Notes under the pieces: generated by a model
Told to the model about the DNA's origin: nothing
Databases searched by the model: none
Seen by the model: only the letters and a program-made list of their open reading frames with translations
Shown here: one piece after another, positions 29,951 to 43,300 of the stretch
Layout of the letters: the number at the start of each line of letters is the position of its first letter
Position numbering within the stretch: position 1 is the first letter of the stretch
Position numbers and translations under genes: made by a program
Assembly (NCBI GenBank): GCA_013365365.1
Contig: JABVXU010000259.1
Location: 1-64,000, forward strand
Direction of reading: 5' to 3'
Source: Cruorifilaria tuberocauda
Taxonomy: Eukaryota; Nematoda; Chromadorea; Rhabditida; Onchocercidae
DNA: 64,000 nucleotides

Positions 29951-31830
29951 TACCGTTAATCAAACACTTCACAAAGGACCTGTAGTATTACTAAAACTTT
30001 ACGAGATAATGAAAATATCTTCCAGGAAATGATGTATCAATGACCTAAGGTCATTCTGTGCTATGCAAGCATATTAGATCAATAATTCCGAAGCATGTGA
30101 CAAGATGAGCTTTTAGCCATTGATCAAACCGTAAATTATGAGAATAAGTTTGAAGAGTAAAAGTATATATATGACATTGCGGAAGTATAAACGTGAAATT
30201 AAACAGTAAATAGTAGCCAATTACTCTCGATCACTTCTTAATATTCTTTTAATCAATGAAATATTAATTAAAATTCAAATTGCTTTCTCGACCGCCAACC
30301 AATCTTTCGTCACGAGACCTATACGAGCGTCTTATGCGCCATTGTAACCGTAAGAGATTGAAACGTATCTTCCGGACTGTAATTATACTACGTATCCGGT
30401 ACGAGATATGAACTACAGTAGAACATAAGCCATGATATCAAAGATAGTGATAAGAGTATGGATGTGATAATAAAAAATGGGTATTTTGTGGGGTAAAAGT
30501 GAACTATAGTTCGTACTTCATGAAATTACAGTCTGCTCTTAGAATGATTATATCATCCTGCTTATTGCTTATTGTACATGTAATGCTTACAGTTTTATAG
30601 TTTTATTATTTGTTTAATATTTGATTTGTATCGTTGCTTACTGTAATTATGAGAAGTGAAGGAATTGTTTTAGCTAATTTTTTTCTTATTTACAATAATT
30701 GAAGAAGCAAAAAACAAACTTAAGCATTTCCGGTTTGAATAATCGTTTTTCCTAACTCATTTAAATAACTAAGTAATTGATATTAAACTAATATTAAATT
30801 AAAAATGATACAGAACATGTTAGTTCATGTTTTCCGAAAAATTAAAACAGGATATTTGTAATATTTGAATTTCAATCAGAATTTATTTCTGTGATTAGAT
30901 TTAATTGAAATAAGTAACGCATGTCACGGCGTAAGTGTATAAGTGTAATAACAATGAATTATATCTAAGTTGACGTTACGCTGGCATTTTATTAGATAAA
31001 TCATTTATTGAATTTTAATAATTATTTCAAGTTATGACAAGTAAAGCGATTGACATAAAATCACGATTACAACTTTGTCATCAAGGATAATATACTCAAT
31101 TAAATGTGTTACAGTGAAATACTTGCAGTTACCGGATCTTCTCTTTCATGTGATGTTTAATTATTATAAATCTGATGTTTGAAGTTCCGATAAATACTTC
31201 GTCAATATCAGTAAATTAATTAAAACCTGTAAGCAAAAATGAAAATATACATACAAGATAGCATATTCAATGGCTTATTATTAAAATTCATTTTTTTAGG
31301 AATGGGACAATAAAAAAGAGTAAAGGATAAATTGTGTAAAGATTAAGTATGCCTGGATTAAAGATAATTATTATGGAGTATCGTTTCCAAGAAATACTTG
31401 GCTTTCTTTACTCCTTTCTTATTTAGATAGTAGTAAGATAATGAGAAAAAGTATATAACGTCAATCTTTAAATACAGATTAGTCGAATTTGTGAAGTAAG
31501 ACATCTTGGAATGATTAGGTTACTTAATTAGAAGTAGTATTACCTGAAAAACTATCGATATGATAACAAATGATAGAGAAATGGAAAACAAAGATTCACA
31601 TCGATAGTCTTCTGATAATTTACTCATTTACATATAAATAACAAACAAAATAATATTATTAAAGAATAAAGAAGTGGAAATGGATGATGTTGACTTTATA
31701 TAGATAATATAAAGATAATTTCAAATTAGCATCAATTGAAATCCATCAGCTCCTCTATAATCAACGTTACATACCCTGAAATATTTAACTATTTAGTTGG
31801 AACATGAATAATCCATCCATCTATTTTCAT
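29951..31830. other. intergenic region between MCM10 and the multi-Kunitz gene
   Basis: About 1.9 kb upstream of MCM10 and downstream of the inhibitor gene. It includes a GC-richer patch at about 30280-30420, probably MCM10 promoter. No supportable gene. Confidence 0.55.
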
Positions 31831-34800
31831 TTATCTGATTGATAATATTTTTCCGGAAATAATCTGTTTATTGAAATTAAAGAAAAAATAAAATGAATAT
31901 GATATTTTAATAAATTAAATTAAAAATAATACTTACAGAACAGGTTAGTTCACAATGCCTTTTGGTATCAAATCGATTTTGACTACCACCACAACCTCGA
32001 TAGAAATAAAGTTTACAACGCTTATCACGATTACTGTAAAAGTATTGTAAATTTGTTCGAGGAGGTGATTCGTCCTCTCGACAAGTTCTACCTAAAATAT
32101 TTTTTTATTTTATTATTCTTCTTTGATTGAATAAAGTTGTAATTGAAATAAAATTTGATAGTGGCATGAAATTTAATTGTTTATATTTAGAAAATGATAA
32201 TTGATGGGAGCTTGAAATATGGAAAAAGTTACCTTCATTAGGTTTTAAAAGACAAATACTTCGATCGGAAGTGCCTTTCTGTGAGTATTCCAAAGATTCA
32301 AACGGATCTTTCATATCTCCAACATCAATTTGAACTTCGTTCGTTTCTGCTTCCGAAGAAGCTATATTATTATTCATTAAGTTTAAAGTGCTATAAACAT
32401 TATTATCTTTGATAATAATACTGATAATATCTCCTAAATTATTAATCATTATTTTAATGAAGTCGAAAAAAAAAACAGTTGGAAAAAAAAACCTTGCGTT
32501 CGATAAGTTTGATCTTTTGATTTAAGCATCATTCGGCCATAAACTTCATCTTGTAATTTCGAGTCTAAACATATAATCATTTTTCTTTAAACATACAAAC
32601 TTAAATTAATAAAGTACAAATTGGAATACTATTTTAATAATTTAATATAATTTCTGTGGTTTAACAACAATTTTAAATTTATTGTTTTATTTTAAGAAAT
32701 TTATACTTTATGAAATTTTACTTTAACTGCACTTTTTTTGATTAATTAAAACTGCAATTAATTAAAAATATTATCATGAATATAAATATTTTAAATAAAA
32801 AAAGGAAACTACCAGATGGAGCGAGATTTTCGGAAGAATCTGTTGGTTCATCAGATGGAAGGAAATTTTCGGAAGAATCTGTTGGTTCATCAGATGGAAT
32901 GAGATTCCTAGGAGAGTCTATGTCATCTTTCTCTGACGTATGGGAATTACTTATGCGTTTCACTAAAATGAAGCTTATATAGATACCCAAGATTCTCTAT
33001 CAGTAAGTTGTAACGATCGATCAGTAAGTGGTAATTTTGAGTAAAATATTATATAATGGGAAGATTTAAAAAAAAATGAACCGTCCGTGGCTAATTTGCT
33101 AGCCGCTAGGCGAGGTAAGTATTCTTCGTGAAGTCCATCCGAACCCGATATTCCGATTCCACCTAAAACAATAATATTCTGCTAATTAAATTAGTCTATA
33201 AATTACTCTTAAAGTTTAAGTTAAATTCCTGACAATGAGATTTCTATTCATGCATTCATATATATATCCATCATATTACTTTACTCCTTTTCAGTATTAT
33301 TAAAAAAAGTTTAAATATAGTTTTTAGTTAATATACTAACGGTGCTTTTCTGGAATATCGGGAATATAATCAGATGGTAAGGATCCACGCGGAATTACTT
33401 CACCAGGATTTGAGGGTCGCAACCCGAAATAGGGTGGTAATTTTGGAGGAGGTGGAATTTTCACTCCAAGCATTTCAAGTTGACAACATAATCGTCCTGG
33501 AAATATTGATATTTGAATGTGATAAATATTACAATATCTTGTCAAGCTAATATATTCAATTATCAACTAAGTAATAACAAAAATATGCATAATCTTTAAT
33601 CGGATAACATAAGAATAAATTTTAAAATATGTTTATAAATTGAAATTTAAAAATTACCATTATCCGAATCAATAGAGCAATAATAGCCAATTGGACAGAA
33701 GGAATGACCATCATAACCTATGCCACATTTCAGTGGTTGTTGAGTTGATTCATCAAGTAATGCATCCGAACCATCCGGACAAATATTTTTTGGTGAAAGC
33801 AACAGTGGTGAATCTTCTGTCAAGAAAAATAAATCATTGCTTATAAATGATTCTACTGTAATTAACTCTTCTCCGGAAAATACTCTAAATATCATTTCAG
33901 AATAACAGGCCTTAAAATGCATACCTTCGTCTTCACTCCGAATAACAGGCCTTAAAATGCATACCTTCATCTCCACTCTCTTCAGGTAGGTAACCAATCC
34001 TTTCGCTTGCATGCTGCGGTGAGAAACGAATATTTTTTTGATTTTTCTTTGGTATTAATATTTTTTCCAAATCTACAAGAAATCAAATTAGAATTAATAA
34101 CTTTTGAACTTAATGTAAATTCTGATTTCTAATGCATTTTTGAATATCGTCGTTTCTCAGTTTAATTAAACAGATTCCAGGCATGATATTACCTGTGTAT
34201 ATTGCGAATAAAGAGTTTAAGCACAAAAGTTATAATAGCAAGTTATCATAACAAAAGAACGATTCGCAAGTACGGTTAAAGTTAATATACTGGAAGAGAA
34301 TGTAATAAATGTATAATGATGGATTCAATATCTATAAAAGCCATGATATTACCTGGACGGAATTTTTCAAGACAACAAACATTAGGTGGTCCCATACGAC
34401 AATAATAACCTTTGGGGCACTCGAATGATTCTGAATCTTTACCGCATATCACAGGTGCATTATCACCAAATGGTGGTTCACCAAATGGGCAACTTCCGGG
34501 TGGTGCATCCTCAATGTGTACTTTATCTAAATTGGAAACATTACATGAAAGTATTTTTAATTAAAAACAAAAGATGTTAGCTTTTAACGTACGTAAGTCA
34601 TACGTAGAAATCAAGTAAAAATAAATAAAATTTTTTTGTTAGAATAGGAAAAGTTAATTTCATTTAATATTTTCCACGTTAAACTTACCGTTTCTGCAAC
34701 GACGTTGACATTCATCTTCCGTAACAAAGTTATTAGCATTACCACCACAACCAGTATAGTAAAACAATCGACACGTGTTTACTCGACGATCGTAGAAGAA

Positions 34801-37800
34801 TCGAAGATGAGCTTCTGTACATTTACCCGTATTAACATCTTGCATGCAAATATTTTCCATCTGTTTATTATCAGTAATATTTTTTACTGCTAATGATGCT
34901 TTTGCCAATGAACGCTGTAGTTTAGCTGCAAAATAATATGATTAAACAATTAAACTAAACGTTGAATTCGTAGTTCCATAGCTTCTGTAAATAAATATAT
35001 CATCCTAAATTAAAGTAAATTTCTGCTTTGGCATAAAAAATCTTATCAATAAAATGACTACTTATAAAAAGTAATTTATCGATTTACTAATAATGAAAAT
35101 CATTTTTTCTTTGATAAAATGATGGATACACAAAATTAGACTTAAGTAAATTAAAAAAATAGGTTTGTATCAATGAACTGCAGGATTTGATCGATCAAAT
35201 TACAACTAATCCAAATATTTAAATGTCAAGCGTAAGTAATACTTAATTGAGCTTTAGTAGAATAGTAAATTAGCTATGATCTTAAGTTTCCTTACTTTCA
35301 TTCTCCTCATCCTTAATTATCTTTAAGGCATAAAATATAATGAGTAAACTTAGTAAAATATATTTAAAACTAACAATCGATCCGTGCAGCTTTATTTATT
35401 GCCGATGAACGACTGGTAAACATTTGCGCCTGACGTTTTAACCTGAGTTTTCGAACAATTAATTCATTACTATTTACTGGTGTCTTTTTCACATTCTTAT
35501 ATCCATGCTTTACTTCTTCACCACCATAACCTACAATAGATTCTAGATTTTCCATTTATTTATCGCTGTAATTTAAACAGATAGTGTAATTAATTAAATT
35601 ATAATAAATATCATTTCAGGAAAGCCGAAATCTGATCATACAACCCAAAAATAATGAAAATTATAAATCTATAAAGATGAAATGATATCTTAGAAAGCCT
35701 TTGTACGAATATTTTCAATTAAAGGAGAATATAGAGAATTCTTTGCTCTATCTCAATTTATTGTAACTCTGCTTTCCATTATCTTCAAAGGATCACTGGG
35801 GTTTATTACCATTGTTTTATCTATTGTATCCAGTTCTTTCAATTATTTTAATTAATTTATATCCATAATTTTTAATCTTTGCGCACTATTTATTTAAGTT
35901 ATATATTTTACATCTTACAGCTTGCATAGTAGCTTACAATATAGCCTACATAGTACACACGTAGCTTACACAGTAGCTTATTTCTAAGTTAAAGAAGCTT
36001 TTTGTCAAAATCATTGTCGAATAAGGAAATAAATTCCTATCAGTTCCTATCAGCTAATTCTCAAGTCTTCAAACTTTTTAACTCAATTAAACAACTCTTC
36101 AATTCAGTCCTCAACAATAGAGAAAACTTTCCATATGATACAGGAATTTTCCTCAAAAATCTCTCAACAATGGATAAAACTACTGATAATTTTATCACTG
36201 AAACAAAACAATTTATCTTATATCAGAAGCTTATCATTAAAATCATAATCAATATCGAGTTTCAGAATCAAAAGATAAATTCAAACCTCCAAATACATGC
36301 TCATCGTATGGATCATCGGCATTCGGACAGCAAAAGAAATCAACACCGTTGAAGTAACAAAGCGAATCAGTGGAACACTGATTTCTACCTGGTAAACACA
36401 TCATAGGCCTACCATCTGCATGTTGTATTGGCTTAAGGCCATTAGGACAGCTAGGCGTGTGGCCTATTTCTTCGAAAATATTTAATTGATCAGCATCAAC
36501 ATTATTCTCTTTATTTGCAACTGTTGCTCCAAATACTTTAGCTCGACCTGATTTTTTTTCTGTAATGAAAAATAATTTTTAAATTTAAAAAATTTTAAAT
36601 CATAAATGAAAATGATGAGTATTTTTTAAAGAAGGAAAAGATATTTAGGTAATATACCTACCTGTAACCTCATCACTGCTCTGATTCACAGTGTTGGTAA
36701 TCGGTGACGGTTCCACCGATGGTTCTGGTACAGTCATTGTTTCACCTACTGATGTATTTAAACTACGAGAAACTTGTGCAGGTATTGGTGGCATAGGTGA
36801 TTTTGTTGACGTAGTTGATGGTATAGAATGTTGTCTTGAACTGATTTGTTGTACACCTTTATCAGTAACTGAACCATTATTTGATGGTACTCTGAAATCC
36901 GGAATTGTTACAATACTTTTATTAGATGAAAGTACATTATAAAAGCAGTGATATTTATCAGATACCTCCGATGAAAACTATCAGCAGCATGATGAGAAAT
37001 ACCATGGACATGATGCTCATTTTCCGATATTTTATCTCTTCCGGTAATCGATATTTCTTGTTGAGAAAGTTTTTGGTTTTCTTGATCTTGAGATGCAGCA
37101 AAACCAATAGAATCGGCTTTCAAAGAATCAGTAATTTGTTCGATAGCTGTATTCATCTCCGGAACTCTCCCATCTGATACTAGAAAAAAGAAATGTTACA
37201 TTGTTTGCTTTGCTTACTTACTCCTTATTACTTCAAGCTTGAGATTTAAAAATAATAACGATAGCATCATTTGCTAACGAGCCAAGGCTAGCGGATCCGA
37301 CATTATTAATGTTAAATTAATGTTTTGAAGTATGCAAATTATGAGAGTTAGTTGATATTTAAAATACTTTTCATTGATTTAATAAATTATACTGACATGT
37401 GCAGAAAGTTTGGCATTCGTTAAGTGTTTCAAACTGATTCGAATTGCCGCCTTGACCTTGATATACCATTTGTTCACATCGTAAATTACGTACGTTAAAG
37501 TACCATTTGACGTTGTAACCGTTGCTATAGCCCTCATCTTTTTTGTAAGTACATCGTTCCGGTAACTGTGACTTAATCAGATCACCTGTAAAGTAATAAT
37601 TATTGAAGTCTGTTGTACATTTCCACTGGTACAATTTCAAGAAGAGGAAATATAAAAATAAATATTCAATGAAAAAGTATTAATTTTATTATGATGATAA
37701 AATTTTTTAAAGTTGAAATTGTAAATTAAAACAAACCTCGAGAGCATTTCGCTTCGCAAGCTTGTCTATCAAAAAAGTTATTACTGTTACCACCACATGA

Positions 37801-40348
37801 ACCGTATGAGAATTGTTCACATTTGCCAGTTTGTGAATTGTAGAACCAACGAGGTATATAATCACGACAGGTACCTGCATCTGGAGGTAACACGCATGTA
37901 TCATCTTCCTCCGATTGCAACCGTTGCAACGAGCTGATGCCACGTATTACTGTATTAGGTGCTGTTTCCGATGCTACTTGAGAATCGGAAATATTTTGTC
38001 GGTTCAACAATTCCGGTTCCCTCTCCTCCTCTTCATGATGCGCATCAACGGTAGTCTGATCGTCTTCTTGTTCTTCAGCTTCATCTGCAAATTACAATCC
38101 ATTATGGGAGCTTCTGCGCTGTTTATTACCGGTCAGAAGATAATGCATAAAATAGAACCTTGTTTAATAGTTGTCCGGAAGAAGTGCTGGTGCTCTTGGT
38201 GCTTTGAAGGGTGCAAGCTGTGATCTTTTGCAATAGTTATCCTATAATCGTGATCCGTCACCAAATCTGCTTGAGAATCTGATGGTGCAGGTGTAGCAGA
38301 AACTTCTATAAATTCTCTTTGAATGGTACTTAAAAATTGATGTATGATATCATTTTCTGTTTTTACGGGCATGTTACGCTGTAAATCACGTGTTGATGAG
38401 AAATCATCCATTATTTCGATTTTTCCTTCACCTTTTTCCTCTTTCGTTTCTTTTGTTTCGTCTAAAATAAGTTTTGATTGTTCTGTCATAGTGTTAACAT
38501 TATTGTTTTTAATCCGGTGAGGTGATGAAACGGTACGAGATTGATTTCGGAAATTTTGAGCATTCATGAAAATTGATGAATCAGCATTGAAGTAATTTTC
38601 TTCAGATTCCTTCATAGATTTTCTCGACTCTCCTACTGATCGAAGTCTAACACTACTGATAGTTGTATCTACTGCATTTGGTGATAAATTCCGGATAGAA
38701 TTGAATTGTATCGTCGAACCATCATCTATTGGCATTAGTAGTATTCTCGATGTATTTGTGGTTGTTGCTAAAGAGGGATTATTATTGCTGTTAATAGTTG
38801 TACTAAATGTTCCTAGATCAGATGAATCTCGAAATTCAAAGGAGCCAAATGATAACTTCTTCTTTGATAATTCTTCTTGTGAATATTTCTCCGGAGGAAT
38901 CTGCGAGTTTAGAATCGACTGTAAACCATCAGAAAGCCATGATTTGCCGGATGGAATAGATTCGTTGAGAATTTCCGATGGAGATGAGATGGATGGCTTA
39001 AGTGATGAAGACTCTTTCACGGTTGTTAATTCCGATTCTGCTATCATCTTAGAAGAAGTTGACGTAATTTCGTTATTTGTAGGAACGGTAGAAAGAGTGG
39101 TGTGAATGATGGTTGACGTCGAAGTGACTGAAGTAGGCGTAGTATGTGAAGCACGATTTAAAGTGATCAGTACAGAATTCAACGATGGAGCAGCATTCTG
39201 TGTTACTGATTCCATAATAGGCTGATCAGCTGGTATAGTTTTAGGTGTGATAGTGGTCATTGAAGATTCTTGAGACAACGAATTTTGTGATATGATATCA
39301 ATTTTATCAATGATTTTGTACCCATCAGGATCCATATCCCAATCCTTAGGAAGCATTATTGGTGAAAGTTTAGATCTTTCCTGAGTGGTGATAATAGCAT
39401 TATCACTAATGCTATCAGTGACAGTGTGAAAGTCATTCGGTGTCGCTGGTAATATCATCTTTTTTCCGCTCTGACCCTTATGCTTACGTGAACTAATGTG
39501 CATTGTGACCGAAGAACCATGCGAAACTTCTTCGGTATCAATTCTTGCATGCTTCAGATGTGCACCCCGTGCTCCTGAAATGATATTGTGCTTTGTGCAT
39601 GCATTAATATTATGCAGTGATAAGAATGATAGCTATTCATGCATTATATTTGTATTCAAATATTAATAAGATTTTTCATTCCGAAGATAAATATCTCTGT
39701 TTCATGAGTAATTGTTTAAAATGTATTACTTCTGATTTGATAACTTTAAAAATAATTTTGATTATTTGTTTCTTAACTATCTGTCAGGAAAATTCTGGAA
39801 AGAGTTCTGAAAAAATAATATAATCATTACTAGATATCAAGCAAAGATATCTACGATTGTTTAATTTCCGTTTACAAGTTCTTAGTTCTATCTATACTTC
39901 CAAAGATGGATAATTTTTGACTTTCATGTTCGAAAATTACTGGAAACGAAATAAGGTATATATTAGCTCACAATTAAGATAAAATTAAAAACTAAAATTA
40001 AACGATTAAAAGAACTTTTTTAAATAAAACAAATTTACTGATGAAATTATTTAGCATTATGAAGGCATGCGCTATCAATTAGTTTCACGAAGTCTGACTC
40101 AGATTCTTTCAAATGAAAACCAAAAAGTTTTCCCCTTCGATTTGGTCATCTCTATAGTTTCTTACTGACCTAAAGTTTTCCTTTCCATGATAACAGGGGT
40201 TTGAATTTTATCAAGTAAAAGTGGAGTACTTCAATGCGATCAGCTTACCGTTGAAGCTTTCATTCTTATCCGATGTACTACTGTGGGACATCTCTTCAAA
40301 GACGGTAGGATCAATTTTAGTATTAGATGGAATTGATGGCGATGAAAG

Positions 40349-40381
<33 letters not shown>

Positions 40382-43300
40382 AATTGTTGACGATGAAGTC
40401 GAGAATGATGAAACTGATAACGGCTGTGATAAGTTTGATGATGATGATGATGATACTGAAGAGAATACAGAACCGTTATTGATGATACGTATATGATGTC
40501 GTAATACGGAATCATGGCTACGCTGTGTCGAATTGTTAGCGATCTTCTTAGCAAGTTTCTCGTGTCCTTTCGAAGGTTCATTTACGCTGCTTAGCTTCTC
40601 ATGAATTTTGCTTTTAGCTTCAACTGTTGGAGGAAATGAATTCATGGTTGTTTCTAATTCATCATCCATCAATCTTCCACTATTTTGATCAGTGGAAATT
40701 TTGTAATCATCACTCACTGAGTTATCAAATGCGTTATTACTACTTATCGTACTCTTAAGCTCATCGTTACGATCACTCATTATCACCTGATCTATTTGTG
40801 ATTCTGATACTTCTGATTCAGGCGAACTTGTAATCTGCTCATCGTTTAATGCTTTTGAATTCTCTGTTATTGTAAGATCTGGAAATGTTTGCTTCGCCAT
40901 CTGACTATCGAACAGATCTGAAGTAATATCATCTGCTTCCTCATGCTGAGATTTTTGCATGTTACCATGTCGTATTATCTGATTACTGATCATGTGTGAA
41001 ACACTAGTTTGAGCATCACTAAAGTCTGATTTGTCATCGATTTGATAAGAATGTACGTCTTGCTTTTCATCATCTTGTCCAATGCCTTTCATCCTTACTC
41101 GTTTATTGTCAACAGCGATATTTTGCTGCTGAATGTTGCCATCTGGTACCAAAATATCTACCTCATGTCCTGAAGAATAAGTGGACAAAGGTTGCTGCTC
41201 GGTTACAGAACCTTCTTGAGATGTAACAGCATCCAGATGTCCAATCCTTATTGCTACATTATTACCATGCAAACCATCTAGTTTCGCATTGTTCTCTAAT
41301 GATTGAGAAGTTTCACTTTTCAGTTTCTCTTCAATATATCTGCTTTTTTCCGGATTCGATTTATCTACATCCTCCCGGAAATTTCCTTCCGCCATGTTCT
41401 GAGAATTGCTAATAACAGATGATGATATGTCATTTGAGGAAAAATAATTTGCAGTGCTTTCTTTACTATCAGTGATAACTTCGTGTTCGGGCTCATTTAA
41501 AATTTCGGCTGATTGCGACCATGCGATCAGATTACGTTGTGCATGTGAAGCATTTTGATAAGCTGCTATTCTTCTACCGCTTGTGCGTCCATCTAAATAG
41601 ATGCTAAAACTTATTTTTGATTTTTGCGTTCCGTCTCAAAGATGCTCTCATCTTTATTTGCATAATCTGCTTTTTGGAAATGAAGCCATCTGTTTAATCA
41701 TTAATAAAATGATATAATTCAATGATAAGCATAGTTTATAGCTTAATTTAGTTCAGTTTAGTTTAGTCTGTTGTAAGCGAGGAGCATCATAGAACTAAGC
41801 CAATTTCAGATGATTAGAATTTAGCAATGAAGCGAATCTTTCCTAATTACAATCTTTTTTCTTCCATGCTTGCTGAATATTTTAGTGTGCAAAATTGTGC
41901 AATTGTGTGCAATTAGGAGAATTTACTGGGAGAAAAAAAAAACTTGCCATGCAACATTCAGAAGAAGGACTTACTGAAGAATCGGGCACAATGAATCTCA
42001 CATTCGTGCTTCGAGAAGAAATGATTCCGATTGCCGGCACATCCGCCATATTCGAATGATTTGCATAGACCGGTGTTTACGTCAAAAAACCAACGTTCGA
42101 TGAAATTTTTACACGGTCCTGCATCCTACAATTACTTTCAATTGGTTAGCAGAAGAAAAGTGTCAAATTCTTTTAATTTTATTTTATATTTATTTTAATT
42201 CATAAAATCATTTACCTTTCTCCAGCCTAAATGATGAAATTTCATTATAAATTTAAATTCATTTTATCATTTATAGATTTAAAATTCAAAAATTATTTAA
42301 CATACCATAGGCTGTGAGCATTTTTCACCCAATTCAGTTACGGAATTAGAGGTCTTTTCTGGATGAGGCGTTGATTGATGCTTCTTTTCCACTTTGTTTT
42401 CTAAAACTATCGTCAAGTGTTCTCATTGAAGCAATTTCAGTTAAATTTCAATTAAACAATAAAACTTATTAGTTTCAATATTTAAGGACTAATTACTAGA
42501 TTTGTTGCATTTTTTGAAAAACTCGTATTAAATGTGAAATACAGAAGAAGAGAAGTTACGTATGAATTGTTCAGTCTCGAGAGTATCAGGTTCATCTGTA
42601 GATGGCATATCGGATACTGTTGTAGATGAGCTGGATGATTCAATCAGGTCATTTTCGGTTGCAGATTTTGCCACCGGACACGTGCATTCATGACAACCGC
42701 GGCGATTCGTGAACAAAACACATGGCTCTACACATAACGATATGTCCACCGCGGGACATCGCACTGATGCGTCTGCTTGTTCTGCTTATAAGTAATGGAA
42801 AAAGTAATTGATGAAACATGCCAGTTCTGATGCTTAAATGATATGATCAGATAAGGGACATCTAACTATTATAAGCCAAAAACCATAGGTAAAATCTCCT
42901 AACCTTGAACACACCTTTCCTTGCATTCGTCCATGGATCCAAAATTATTACCATTGCCACCACAACCACCGTATGTGAATGATCGGCACTCATTAGTTGC
43001 CAGATCATAGGCAAATCTCGGGAAGACACCTGAGCATTCCCCCACTTCGATTGGATGTTCACAGACATTCGTTGAAAGGGTTGGTTCTAAATAAATACTT
43101 ACTTTACTTATCTGGGTGGAGTGACCCTCTATTCTTTAGTGATTGTCAGTGATTAAATGTAACATATCAATGATAAGTTCGCATTTATCTTTTGGCTCTA
43201 ATAAAATACTTACTATAGTAAACTTCTCGAACTGGAAATTTTTTAATTTTTGATCTGTAAAATGTAAATTGAAAAATTTATAATAGAAACTTTGTATAAC

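Noticed and set aside
38701..39105. 134-residue plus-strand open frame
   Set aside because: Antisense shadow of the giant exon 17, with no start or splice context of its own.
40221..40581. Asp-rich and His/Gln-rich open frames over exon 16 of the inhibitor
   Set aside because: They are other-frame readings of Ser-codon repeats. The in-phase exon explains the region.
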